From: Poriferisodalis sp022821985
GTDB taxonomy: Bacteria > Actinomycetota > Acidimicrobiia > Acidimicrobiales > Poriferisodalaceae
Assembly (NCBI RefSeq): GCF_965219595.1
Contig: NZ_OZ244781.1
Span: 2,790,001-2,854,000 of the forward strand
Length of the DNA stretch: 64,000 bases
Direction of reading: 5' to 3'
Numbering within the stretch: the stretch's first letter is position 1; every line of letters begins with the position of its first letter. Positions 43,134-51,164 of this stretch are shown here, piece after piece. A program made the position numbers and the translations under genes. The notes below the pieces were generated by a model, which saw only the letters and a list, made by a program, of their open reading frames with translations, made no database searches and was not told where the DNA came from.

Positions 43134-43577
43134 CTAGCCGGAGAGCCGGACATACCCGATCGCCTCTGCGGCGACGGGCCGGCTCGCTTGCCCACTGACG
43201 TTCCCGATCAAGCCGATGACCCGCCGCGCCGAACCCTCCACCGACACGCGCACTGCTGCCGGACCCGCCGCGCGGATGGCCACCGAGACCGATCCGGGCT
43301 CGAACACTGCCGACAACCGATCCCGCGCCGCCCGCAGGCTCCACGGCTCCAACCGCCGGAGCCGGGAGGCGGAGAGGCGGTAGGACCCGTGATGACGAAG
43401 CGAGGATTCGTCGAGGGCAAGTGAGACGAGGTCGTTGGCCAACGAAGACGCTGCTGCTTGTGCCTCGCGCTGCGCCAGGAAGGCAGCCGTGCTGTCGACG
43501 GCGATACTGGCCAGCAGCGCCACGATCAGTACGCCGGCAGGCACGAGCAGCAGCGCGGAGCCGCGTTCACTGCCCAC
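43134..43577 (-). CDS. TadE/TadG-like pilus assembly protein
   Basis: A 147-residue protein with an N-terminal membrane helix (ALLLVPAGVLIVALLASIAV) preceded by MGSERGS, the prepilin-like TadE/TadG pattern, and a soluble Ala-rich tail. Last gene of the minus-strand tad operon, overlapping the previous gene by 11 nt. It lacks the Glu-5 found in true pseudopilins. The most likely role is as a minor pilin or membrane component of the Flp-type pilus or tight-adherence secretion system. Confidence 0.6.
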   Translation of the reverse strand: MGSERGSALLLVPAGVLIVALLASIAVDSTAAFLAQREAQAAASSLANDLVSLALDESSLRHHGSYRLSASRLRRLEPWSLRAARDRLSAVFEPGSVSVAIRAAGPAAVRVSVEGSARRVIGLIGNVSGQASRPVAAEAIGYVRLSG

Positions 43578-44031
43578 AGGGAGCCCGCCCGTCGAGGCCG
43601 TGCCGGAAGGGATCGACGATCTCGCTGGCGCGAGCGCTGACGGTCACCGGTGACCATCTGCCGCCGAACAGCGCCAAGCGGGGGACATCCCGCGTGGCTT
43701 CGAAGGTCACCCGCTCGCAGCGACGCAACTGGGTCGTGCCGACCGGCTGAACCGATGCCGAGCCGCTCAGCCGGTAGCCCGACATCGCCTGCCCGCCGGC
43801 GTCGGTCGCCGCGTGGACTGCATCACCGAGGCGAGGCCCGTGATGCTCGACGAATGTCCGCGCTGCTTCCCGCGCGCCGGCGACAGCAGCGATCTTGGCG
43901 TCGAGTGCTGCCCAGGCCTGGGCGAACACCAGCGTGCCCCCGATGAAGACCAATACGACGAAGGGCAGCACTTCGGCCCCGACGACGCCCGAAGCGTCAC
44001 GCCGGGTGCATCTGGCGGCGATGCGCCTCAT
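43567..44031 (-). CDS. TadE-like pseudopilin
   Basis: A 154-residue protein: ARCTRRDASGVVGAEVLPFV is followed by a single membrane helix. The E in GAEVLPFVVLVFI matches the TadE Glu needed by prepilin peptidase. Its ATG overlaps the stop of the preceding TadE-like gene (ATGA at 44028-44031), confirming operon structure. It should be processed and membrane-inserted as a minor pseudopilin of the Tad system. Confidence 0.68.
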   Translation of the reverse strand: MRRIAARCTRRDASGVVGAEVLPFVVLVFIGGTLVFAQAWAALDAKIAAVAGAREAARTFVEHHGPRLGDAVHAATDAGGQAMSGYRLSGSASVQPVGTTQLRRCERVTFEATRDVPRLALFGGRWSPVTVSARASEIVDPFRHGLDGRAPCGQ

Positions 44032-44444
44032 GGCGAGCCGGCGAAGCGAGCCAGCTCGCGCCGTACCTCGAACCGGCGCTCGACAGTCTGCAGGCCGATC
44101 AGCGCATCAGCATCGATGAGCACCGTCGGGGGTCTCGCTGCCAGCTCCAGCGCGACGGTCTCGCCGCTGGTGCGCCAGCGGAGCCGCTCGATGTCCACTG
44201 CAGGACCGATGGCCGAGCGCAGCCATCGCTCAGCATCGACGATTGCCGCAGGGCTGCCACCGCCGAACGCTGCCCGGCGCGTTGCATCGTGGCCGACCGC
44301 CGTGAGAACCGAGGTGCTGTAGAAGTACACGGCAGCCTGGACTGCCAGCGTGAGAAACGTCAGGAACGCCAAGACAGCCCACGGCAGGGCAACGAGGCCG
44401 GCACCGCGCTCGTCGCGGCACGGCTTCGCGTGCAGACGGGTCAT
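44028..44444 (-). CDS. TadE-like pilus protein
   Basis: A 138-residue protein starting MTRLHAKPCRDERGAGLVAL and continuing into a membrane helix (LAFLTFLTLAVQAAVYFYS), with a soluble tail containing a predicted beta-rich stretch. It has the RG-A-G-L prepilin-like boundary of TadE/TadF proteins but lacks a clear glutamate. The ATG overlaps the stop of the pilin-like gene (ATGA at 44441-44444). It probably helps assemble the Flp-type pilus. Confidence 0.62.
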   Translation of the reverse strand: MTRLHAKPCRDERGAGLVALPWAVLAFLTFLTLAVQAAVYFYSTSVLTAVGHDATRRAAFGGGSPAAIVDAERWLRSAIGPAVDIERLRWRTSGETVALELAARPPTVLIDADALIGLQTVERRFEVRRELARFAGSP

Positions 44445-44704
44445 TTGCCGATCTTCGCGATCTCAGAATTCGTCGTTTCCTCGGCGTTCTCCCAGAGCGT
44501 CTTGAAGCCGACCCACATGAGGGCGCCAAGCGAGGCGATGATCAGCACGGCGATGGCCGCCGAGATCACTCCCTCGCCTCGTTCGTTGTGTCGTGCACCC
44601 TGCCGTACGCCCTTCCGGGTGGCCCCCGCAGCGGCAAGCGCGGCGGCACATGCCGCGCTGAGCGCAGCCGCTATCGGAGCCGTGTAGATGAGGCTGTCGT
44701 ACAT
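44441..44704 (-). CDS. Small membrane protein, probable Flp-type pilin
   Basis: An 87-residue protein with two hydrophobic stretches: LIYTAPIAAALSAACAAALA near the N-terminus and VISAAIAVLIIASLGALMWV after RGEG, the latter like a prepilin boundary. The second resembles the N-terminal helix of Flp pilins. The ATG at 44704 is supported by AAAGGA about 8 nt upstream. By position, between tadC and TadE-like genes, it is the best candidate for the major pilin, but the two-helix layout is unusual for Flp. Confidence 0.55.
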   Translation of the reverse strand: MYDSLIYTAPIAAALSAACAAALAAAGATRKGVRQGARHNERGEGVISAAIAVLIIASLGALMWVGFKTLWENAEETTNSEIAKIGK

Positions 44705-44727
44705 GGGATTGTCCTTTCATTGCTGGC

Positions 44728-45453
44728 TCACAGCGCCGCATACCCGCTGAGGGCGTCGCTGAACGGGATCGCGAGCAGGACGCACCCGGGCACCAGCGCC
44801 GCGACGGTGACGGGAATCCACACCTGCTCGCTTCGACGCTCGATGTGGGTGATGAGGCGCCGGTGCGCCTCCATGCGCGCCGAACGGGCCTCGTCTGACA
44901 CCAGTGCAGCGACATCGGTCGCGTCCTCGTGCAGGGTGAGCACGCCGACGAATCTGCGGATCTCCGCCGAACCGGCATCGTCCGCCCACTCGGCCAGCGC
45001 CACCTCGACTGCAGCGCCACCGGCGACGCGGGCGCCGACACGTTCCAGTCCCTCGGCGCAGATGCCGTGCCCACGCCGGGCGACGGCATCCAGTGCGCTG
45101 GTGAGCGACATGCCGCTCGCGAGCAGCATGCCGGTCTGCTCGGCGACGATCGGCAGTTCTTCGGTGATCTGCGTTTGCCGCGACGACATCGACCTGCTGA
45201 GCAGGTGTTGGGATGTGCCGTAGGCAGCGGCAGCCACCCCGAGCGCCCCGGCGAGCGCGAGCAGCGGTCTGATGCCGATGGCACCGAGTGCCGCTCCCGA
45301 AACGACGAACGCCGCGGTTGCGCCGCCGACCTGCCGTACGCGGAACTCGAACGGGGACCGGGCCATGCCGGCTTCGCGCAGCCGGACAGCGAGTTCGGCA
45401 TCGGCATTCGCCAGCGAGGCGATGCGCTGCACCAACGATGCTGCTGCGATCAC
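44728..45453 (-). CDS. tadC: Tad pilus inner-membrane protein TadC (GspF family)
   Basis: A 241-residue protein of the type II secretion F fold. Membrane segments GGATAAFVVSGAALGAIGI and VPVTVAALVPGCVLLAIPF-like stretches flank the cytoplasmic GspF helices (ITEELPIVAEQTGMLLASGM, then SLTSALDAVA). With TadB it forms the platform that couples TadA ATP hydrolysis to pilus assembly. The GTG start at 45453 is chosen because it overlaps the tadB stop (GTGA); an in-frame GTG at 45504 would give a longer but less likely N-terminus. The pilin-like gene follows after 23 nt. Confidence 0.82.
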   Translation of the reverse strand: MIAAASLVQRIASLANADAELAVRLREAGMARSPFEFRVRQVGGATAAFVVSGAALGAIGIRPLLALAGALGVAAAAYGTSQHLLSRSMSSRQTQITEELPIVAEQTGMLLASGMSLTSALDAVARRGHGICAEGLERVGARVAGGAAVEVALAEWADDAGSAEIRRFVGVLTLHEDATDVAALVSDEARSARMEAHRRLITHIERRSEQVWIPVTVAALVPGCVLLAIPFSDALSGYAAL

Positions 45454-46307
45454 TGCAGGAACACTCGCTTCCGCACAGGGATCGCCATGATCCGCCCAGC
45501 CCACAGCCAGCAGGCGGCCACGGCGAGCACGCTGAACGCCACGAGCAGCTGACCGTCGCCCGACTCGTAGGCCTGCCGACCGCGCCCGATGCTCAGACCG
45601 ATCACGGCCATGAACGCGGGTACCGACGCGACGAAGCTGCGTGCGAACCGAGCCCCGGCCTGCTTGGCTCGGGCGTCGGAGCGAGCGGCAGCCTCAGCTT
45701 GGGCCGCCTCGGCCAGCGCACGCAGTCGAGCATCGATTCGCACCCCGCCGATCTGGTGTGCGGCCAGCAGCGTCTCGCAGACGGCGTCTGCAGTCGGGTC
45801 CGCGAGCGAGGTCTTGAGAACGCGCAGTGCGGCTTCGAAATCGGTGCTCAACGACCACGTGCGCGCCGCCTCGGAGATGGCCGGCTGCATTTCGTCGGGA
45901 GCGTGCTTGCCCGCGGCGAACAGTGCGGCCGGGATCGACCGACCCTGGTGGGCCACCAGCACCCGGATCTCCGCGAGCAATCGAGGCCACGCTTGCCAGG
46001 AGTCCACAGCGCGGCGACGGCGCCGTTGTGTCACAGCGCACGGAGGGATGGCCGCACCGAGCAAGGCCACGAGGGCGGGTGCCACCACGCCGCCGAACAG
46101 CGCCCAAGCGCCGATCCATGCGGCGACGGCCGTGGCGGCGCCAGCCAGCGCGCCGTGCAGCAGGAGCACCGAAGTCGGGGGAGCTGTCGATGGTGACCGA
46201 CGCGCTGATGCACGTCGCCACGCGGCGCTGGTGGTTGGGCCGCCGCCGGGGGTTGACAGCAGCCACACGCCTGCGGCGCCAGCGGCAATGAACGCCAGAG
46301 CGGTCAC
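45450..46307 (-). CDS. tadB: Tad pilus inner-membrane protein TadB (GspF family)
   Basis: A 285-residue GspF-like protein. Hydrophobic segments are MTALAFIAAGAAGVWLL at the N-terminus, two in the middle (GALAGAATAVAAWIGAWALF and onwards), and one near the C-terminus. The cytoplasmic region (SWQAWPRLLAEIRVLVAHQG) matches the F-domain. It starts 4 nt inside the tadA stop and ends 4 nt inside tadC. It partners TadC in the inner-membrane platform. The low-complexity Ala/Arg composition makes orthologue numbering uncertain. Confidence 0.78.
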   Translation of the reverse strand: MTALAFIAAGAAGVWLLSTPGGGPTTSAAWRRASARRSPSTAPPTSVLLLHGALAGAATAVAAWIGAWALFGGVVAPALVALLGAAIPPCAVTQRRRRRAVDSWQAWPRLLAEIRVLVAHQGRSIPAALFAAGKHAPDEMQPAISEAARTWSLSTDFEAALRVLKTSLADPTADAVCETLLAAHQIGGVRIDARLRALAEAAQAEAAARSDARAKQAGARFARSFVASVPAFMAVIGLSIGRGRQAYESGDGQLLVAFSVLAVAACWLWAGRIMAIPVRKRVFLQ

Positions 46308-47596
46308 GCCGGCGCACCCACCTCACCCTCGCTGGGCGGGGGCATCTCCCTCCCGGCGGCGGAGAGCCGTGACGTCATCCGCCGGGAAATGTGCGAGGTT
46401 CTCACCGGGGGCTGGCCGTGGCGTGCTGGCGCGTAGAGCGGCGTCGTGTCGAACGAGATACTGCCGTCGCCCACCGGTTCTTCTACCGCTACGACCTCTG
46501 TGACCTCCACAGCGGCGGGAGCGCGCCGCAGGTGGACCACGATGTCGATCGATTCGGCCACGAGCTGGGTGATCGCCGCCGCGGGCATCTCGCCCACATC
46601 AGGTGCGAGCTGGCACATGAGCCGCAGCCGGCCGAGCGCCTGGCGTGCGGATCCCGCGTGGATGGTCGCGTAGCCGGTGACCCCACTGGAGAGCGCGAGC
46701 AGCAAGGGCACCGCTTCGCGGTCTCGCACCTCGCCCACGATGGCCACATCCGGCGCCATTCTCAGGAAGCCGGCCACCAGGCGCCGCAAGTCGACGGGAG
46801 CTCGCTCGGTCCGGCCCGGCCGGGTCTGCATGCCGGCGACGTTGGGCAGCCCGATGTCGAGCTCGAACACTTCCTCGGCGGTGACCACCCGCAGGCTCGG
46901 GTCGAGTTCGGCAGCGCAGCATCCCAACAGCGTTGTCTTGCCGCTGCCGGGTGCGCCTGCGATCAGAATCGACAGCCGGGCACGCACAGCAGTGCGCAGG
47001 AACTCGGCGATCTCGCCGGTCAGCGTCCCGACCGAAGTCAGCTCGCCCAGGCTCGAGAATGCGATCCCGGTGAACTTGCGGATGTTGAAGATGAGGTGAC
47101 CGCCGCGGCCGATGTCGGGATGGACGATGTGCAGGCGGGCGCCATTGTCGAGTTGTGCGTCCTGCAGTCCCTCGCTGGGATCCAGCTTGCGGTGGGATGC
47201 CGTCGCGTCGTCGATGATTCTCGTCAGCGTGCGTCGGACGTGCTCGTCATCGTGGAACGACTCGTCGTGCTGACCGCTCGGACCGTGGTGGCGCTTGACG
47301 AAGATCTCATGGGGGGCATTGACCATGATCTCCCAGACATCGGCATCGGCCAGCGGCGCTTCGAGCGGTCCGTAACCGAGCAGGTTGCGCACGACCCGGT
47401 CGGCAACGGCGTCGGCGTCGTCGATCGCACTGCTGTGAACGCCGCTCTTGAAGCCGAGATTCCAGCGCCGGATCTCCTCGTGGGCGAGCCCCGTGACTGC
47501 CCGATGCGCGCCTGGCCCACGCGGGTCCAGGCCGCAGTGCCGGGCGCGCTCCGAAACCGACCGTTCGATCTCGGCGAGGGTTGACGGATCGGTCAT
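46304..47596 (-). CDS. tadA: Tad pilus secretion ATPase TadA/CpaF
   Basis: A 430-residue type II/IV secretion ATPase of the CpaF/TadA group. The N-terminal helical region leads to Walker A GAPGSGKTT (214-222), an Asp box (TAEEVFELDI), a Walker B-like acidic block (VAIVGEVRDREAVPLLLAL) and the histidine-containing TGYATIHAG. It provides energy for pilus assembly at the cytoplasmic face. Its start overlaps the cpaB-like stop by 4 nt. Confidence 0.93.
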   Translation of the reverse strand: MTDPSTLAEIERSVSERARHCGLDPRGPGAHRAVTGLAHEEIRRWNLGFKSGVHSSAIDDADAVADRVVRNLLGYGPLEAPLADADVWEIMVNAPHEIFVKRHHGPSGQHDESFHDDEHVRRTLTRIIDDATASHRKLDPSEGLQDAQLDNGARLHIVHPDIGRGGHLIFNIRKFTGIAFSSLGELTSVGTLTGEIAEFLRTAVRARLSILIAGAPGSGKTTLLGCCAAELDPSLRVVTAEEVFELDIGLPNVAGMQTRPGRTERAPVDLRRLVAGFLRMAPDVAIVGEVRDREAVPLLLALSSGVTGYATIHAGSARQALGRLRLMCQLAPDVGEMPAAAITQLVAESIDIVVHLRRAPAAVEVTEVVAVEEPVGDGSISFDTTPLYAPARHGQPPVRTSHISRRMTSRLSAAGREMPPPSEGEVGAPA

Positions 47597-48321
47597 GGCG
47601 CCACCTGTGGTGATGCTCCCCAGGGACGGATCAATGTGATGGAACCCGCGTCGGCGGCTGCGGCAACCGAGACCGCGGCAGCGCGGTCGTGCACCTGCAG
47701 GGTGACGGTGACTGTGCCCGACGGCTGTCCTGCGCCAGCGAAGTCGTCGACATCGAGCACGAGGGCGTCGGCTGCCACGAGACTTGACGCATGCGAGGCG
47801 GCTGTAGCGACGAGGTTGGAACCCGTGACGACGACGTCGACTCGTTCGCCGGCCGCGATCAGCCCGTTGAGGGCCCCGGGACGATCGAGCTCGACAGCAA
47901 CGGCATAACCCGCGTCTCGACCGGCAGTTGATCGGCGCGGACCGACGTCACCCCGGGCGAGCAATTCCCCGGCGTGAATGGCTTCGAGCACCACGCTGCC
48001 CACCACGTCATCGCCGTCGCCCTCGCCGAAGACGGTCGCTTCGATCTCGGCTGGCAAGCGGATGGAGACCAAGGCAACATCTGCCGGCTCGATCACCCTG
48101 CCCGGAGCGAGCCGCGTCCGCGCGACCACGTAGCTGGTTTCGGGCGCAGCCGCTGACTGCTCGAACGCCCACCACAGTCCCAGGGCTGCAGCACTGCACA
48201 AGACCGCACCTGCGATGACGCGTGGGCGAAGCGATGACCGGCTACCTCCGCTGGGGCGGCTTGTGGCAGGTGCAGGCGGCAGAGCCCGATGATCGGTTGG
48301 CGACAGCGGATCTGCGGGCAC
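47593..48321 (-). CDS. SAF-domain CpaB/RcpC-like pilus assembly protein
   Basis: A 242-residue protein with one N-terminal membrane helix (RVIAGAVLCSAAALGLWWAF) and an SAF domain at about 62-135 (YVVARTRLAPGRVIEPADVA). It is the CpaB/RcpC type expected to anchor the outer part of a Flp-type pilus. First gene of the minus-strand tad operon. GTG start. The AT-rich, palindrome-bearing spacer upstream (48322-48537) is the likely promoter region, and the next gene there is a divergent HTH gene. Confidence 0.8.
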   Translation of the reverse strand: MPADPLSPTDHRALPPAPATSRPSGGSRSSLRPRVIAGAVLCSAAALGLWWAFEQSAAAPETSYVVARTRLAPGRVIEPADVALVSIRLPAEIEATVFGEGDGDDVVGSVVLEAIHAGELLARGDVGPRRSTAGRDAGYAVAVELDRPGALNGLIAAGERVDVVVTGSNLVATAASHASSLVAADALVLDVDDFAGAGQPSGTVTVTLQVHDRAAAVSVAAAADAGSITLIRPWGASPQVAP

Positions 48322-48339
48322 GCCGCAGACTTAACCATG

Positions 48340-48357
48340 TTGGTGTGAAGTCACCAA
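48340..48357. promoter_or_regulatory. Palindrome TTGGTG-N6-CACCAA upstream of the tad operon
   Basis: A perfect 6+6 inverted repeat around TGAAGT, 19 nt before the cpaB-like GTG, followed by an AT-rich stretch. Position suggests an operator for the tad operon, possibly recognised by the product of the divergent HTH gene; this is inference. Confidence 0.45.
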
Positions 48358-48420
48358 ATAATTATCAAAACTTCAGCAAACTGACTCAGTAGGTCGCATA
48401 GATATGGCGGTATAGCGCGT

Positions 48421-48439
48421 AATATCAATGGTTGATGTT
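48421..48439. promoter_or_regulatory. Palindrome AATATCAA-TGG-TTGATGTT in the divergent spacer
   Basis: A near-perfect inverted repeat (one mismatch) centred in the AT-rich region, about 100 nt before the HTH ATG. Its lower GC contrasts with the surrounding coding DNA, as for a promoter. Probably an operator or promoter element for the tad operon and/or the HTH gene. Confidence 0.45.
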
Positions 48440-48537
48440 GAAATGCACGTTGGCCGCCGGTTCGCGCACTAGCGTTGGCCCGCAGGGATCGATCACGTCC
48501 CTCGAGCGCCAACAGCCGACCGACTGCGAGGTGCGAG

Positions 48538-48852
48538 ATGGCTGAGGAGCCGACCGAATCAGGCGACAACGGTGCAGCAGGCGAAGAACAGCACCAGGTT
48601 CCCTACGAAGAGATCGTCTGGCTGTCCACGCTGAAGGCCGCAGACCGCATGGGCATCACCACCCGGACGCTGTACCGCTTCATTGACCGGGGTGACCTGC
48701 CGGCGTACCGGTTCGGACGTGTCATCCGGTTGCGATTGAGCGATGTGGACACGTTCATCGAGGAATGCAGGGTCGAGCCGGGAAGCCTCGAGCACCTCTA
48801 TCCCGAAGCCCGCCCGGACGATCCCGACGAAGACGACGAAGAAGCCGGGTAG
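48538..48852 (+). CDS. Excisionase/BldC-like HTH DNA-binding protein
   Basis: A 104-residue protein. Residues about 24-75 form an excisionase/MerR-type winged helix: STLKAADRMGITTRTLYRFI, then DRGDLPAYRFGRVIRLRLSD. The N-terminal 20 and C-terminal 25 residues are acidic and low-complexity. Start ATG preceded by GAGGTG. No integrase is near, so an excisionase role is unlikely; a BldC-like gene regulator is preferred. It stands divergent from the tad operon, which it could regulate. A CPBP protease gene follows after 11 nt, so the two are probably co-transcribed. Confidence 0.72.
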   Translation: MAEEPTESGDNGAAGEEQHQVPYEEIVWLSTLKAADRMGITTRTLYRFIDRGDLPAYRFGRVIRLRLSDVDTFIEECRVEPGSLEHLYPEARPDDPDEDDEEAG

Positions 48853-48863
48853 GTCGACGGCGC

Positions 48864-49655
48864 TTGAGCAACGAGGGCACTCCACCCGCTGACGCCGGCG
48901 CGCCAGGGGGCGTGTGGAGCACGATCAGCCCGCGCTTCGGCGCTCATCCGGACTGGCGCGCCGCCACGAATCGGAGGCACTGGCCCGGGGGCCTCGCCCT
49001 GCTGTTCGTCATCGGGCTCGGCGGCTCGCTCGCGTTGCTCGTGGTGTCGCTGCTCGCGGCGCGAACCGGCTATGTGAACACCCTCGAGACCGAGTTGCTC
49101 GAACGGCCCCTCGTGGAGCAATTGCTGCTCGTCGCGCTGATCGCGCCCGTGATCGAGGAGTTCGTGTTCCGGCTCCCTCTGGCCGCCCGCCTGCGCCTGG
49201 GCGTGCTCGCAGCCACCGGGGCATTCGGGTTGCTGAACTTTGCGGGCGGCGACGGTCCCGTCATCGTCGTTGCGTCCGTCTTCGCCCTCATCGTGCTGCT
49301 CTCGGGAGCCCTGTGGATCCAGTCGCTCGTCGCCGGGGTGGCGCGGCCCGAGGCCGCGGTCGATGCCGGGCCGGAGCCTCCGACTTGGCGTGGCAGCGTT
49401 GCTCGCTGGTGGGAGGCTCATCCGCGCTGGCCGGTGTGGTGCTCGCTCGCCGCGTTCGGCGTCGTGCATCTCGCCAACTACGACGTGAGCTGGACCTTCG
49501 CCACTGTTGTCGTGGCACCGCTGGTGGTGAGCCCGCAGATCTGGCTGGGCCTCATGTTCACCATTGCGCGGGTGCGGTACGGCTGGTGGGCGGGTCTGGT
49601 GCTGCACGCGTTCCACAACCTCGCGGTCTGGAGCGTGACCATCGCTGCCGGCTGA
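48864..49655 (+). CDS. CPBP-family intramembrane metalloprotease
   Basis: About 263 residues with several hydrophobic helices (GGLALLFVIGLGGSLALLVV and later ones). The CPBP/Abi motifs are present: EEFVFR (motif 1), HLANYD and HAFHNLAVW. These supply the Glu and His residues that bind the catalytic zinc. Such proteases process prenylated or other membrane substrates, and in some bacteria serve bacteriocin immunity. The start is uncertain: TTG at 48864 is chosen, and GTG at 48912 is possible. It is followed by cysS. Confidence 0.75.
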   Translation: MSNEGTPPADAGAPGGVWSTISPRFGAHPDWRAATNRRHWPGGLALLFVIGLGGSLALLVVSLLAARTGYVNTLETELLERPLVEQLLLVALIAPVIEEFVFRLPLAARLRLGVLAATGAFGLLNFAGGDGPVIVVASVFALIVLLSGALWIQSLVAGVARPEAAVDAGPEPPTWRGSVARWWEAHPRWPVWCSLAAFGVVHLANYDVSWTFATVVVAPLVVSPQIWLGLMFTIARVRYGWWAGLVLHAFHNLAVWSVTIAAG

Positions 49656-49724
49656 AGAGAAAATCCAGGGTTTGCCTCTGAACCGCATCGGTACCCTTGC
49701 AGCCCGATCGGGACTCCGGCATCA

Positions 49725-51164
49725 GTGAGCTTGCAGATCTTCGACACGATGACGCGGCGCAAGACCGCCTTCGTCCCGCGGACGCCGGGCGAGATCTCCA
49801 TGTATGTCTGCGGTCCGACGGTCTATGACGTGCCCCACCTCGGCCACGGCCGCACTGCGCTGACCTACGACGTCATCCGGCGCTACTTGGAGTGGTCTGG
49901 ATATGAGGTGACGTTGGCATCGAATGTCACCGACATCGACGACAAGATCGTGGAGCGCGCCCAGCGCGAGCAGCGCTCCGAGGCCGATGTCGCCGCAGAA
50001 TTCACAGCCGCATATGACGAGCAGATGGATCGGCTCGGCGTGCTGCGGGCCCATTCGCGGCCTCACGCCACACACTTCATCTCGCAGATGATCGACGTGA
50101 TCGCTGAGCTGCGGTCGCTCGGTGCCGCGTACGACGTGCCGGGCAAGGGCGTGTACTTCGCCGTCGACGCTGCCCCTGGGTACGGCGATTTGGCGGGCCG
50201 GACAACCGAGCAGCTCAACGCGGATGCTGGCGCGCGCGTCGACGTCGACCCCGACAAGCGTTCACCGCTGGACTTCGCGCTCTGGAAGGCCGCGCAGCCG
50301 GGAGAGCCGCGCTGGGAAACGCCGTGGGGGGAGGGCCGGCCCGGCTGGCACACGGAGTGCGTGGCGATGTCGCTCAGCGCGCTCGGGCCCGGCTTCGACA
50401 TCCACGGAGGGGGAGACGACCTGGTCTTTCCCCACCACCAGAACGAGTGCGCCCAGGTGACCGCCATGGGCGAGGCGTTTGCCCGCTACTGGGTGCACAG
50501 CGCCATGGTGAACGTCGGCAGCCAGAAGATGGCCAAGTCGCTGGGCAACTACACCCAGCTCGCCGAAGCGATCGACGCAGTCGGCCCCCGCGCTGTGCGC
50601 CTGCTGGTGCTGCAGACCCACTACCGCCGGACCATGGAGATGGGGTCCGACTCGCTTGAAGCGGCCCGCAGCGCTGTCGGCCGGCTCGATGCGTTCGCCC
50701 GCCGGGTCTCCGCTGCAGGCTTCCCGGACGGCATCGAGGCTGCAGTGCGGCGGCCTGACATCGAACGCGGGTCTGTTCCCGACGTGGATGTCGAAGCCGT
50801 GACGGCGTTCGCAGCGGCCATGGACGACGATTTCTCCACGCCCACAGCGCTCGACGTGATCTTCCGCCTCGTGCGCCGGGCGAACGCTTCACTCGACGGA
50901 GCAGCGCCTGCCGAGGCTTCCCGATCGGCTCGCACGGCACTCCACCTGCTCGGCGTGGTGGGGCTCACCTGCGGTGATGACGGCGGCGAAGATCACCGCG
51001 ACGGCGGGCTCGCCGATGCCGAGGTGGACGTATTGCTGGCACAGAGGGCTGCGGCGCGATCAGCTCGCGACTTCGACACCGCCGACCGTATCCGGGACGA
51101 TCTGGCGGCCGCAGGCATCGTCGTCGCCGACGGCCCCGACGGCGCCACCTGGCACCGCGCCTGA
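49725..51164 (+). CDS. cysS: Cysteine-tRNA ligase
   Basis: A 479-residue class I aminoacyl-tRNA synthetase. The HIGH motif is HLGHG and the KMSKS motif is KMAKS. The zinc ligands lie in YVCGPTVYD, WHTECVAMS and the HHQNECAQ region. It charges tRNA-Cys with cysteine. GTG start. Length is slightly longer than E. coli CysS. It is convergent with nudC, with no gap between stops. Confidence 0.97.
   Translation: MSLQIFDTMTRRKTAFVPRTPGEISMYVCGPTVYDVPHLGHGRTALTYDVIRRYLEWSGYEVTLASNVTDIDDKIVERAQREQRSEADVAAEFTAAYDEQMDRLGVLRAHSRPHATHFISQMIDVIAELRSLGAAYDVPGKGVYFAVDAAPGYGDLAGRTTEQLNADAGARVDVDPDKRSPLDFALWKAAQPGEPRWETPWGEGRPGWHTECVAMSLSALGPGFDIHGGGDDLVFPHHQNECAQVTAMGEAFARYWVHSAMVNVGSQKMAKSLGNYTQLAEAIDAVGPRAVRLLVLQTHYRRTMEMGSDSLEAARSAVGRLDAFARRVSAAGFPDGIEAAVRRPDIERGSVPDVDVEAVTAFAAAMDDDFSTPTALDVIFRLVRRANASLDGAAPAEASRSARTALHLLGVVGLTCGDDGGEDHRDGGLADAEVDVLLAQRAAARSARDFDTADRIRDDLAAAGIVVADGPDGATWHRA

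Noticed and set aside
48538..48852. Phage excisionase as evidence of a prophage
   Set aside because: No integrase, att-like repeats or phage genes lie nearby; it is better read as a BldC/excisionase-type regulator.
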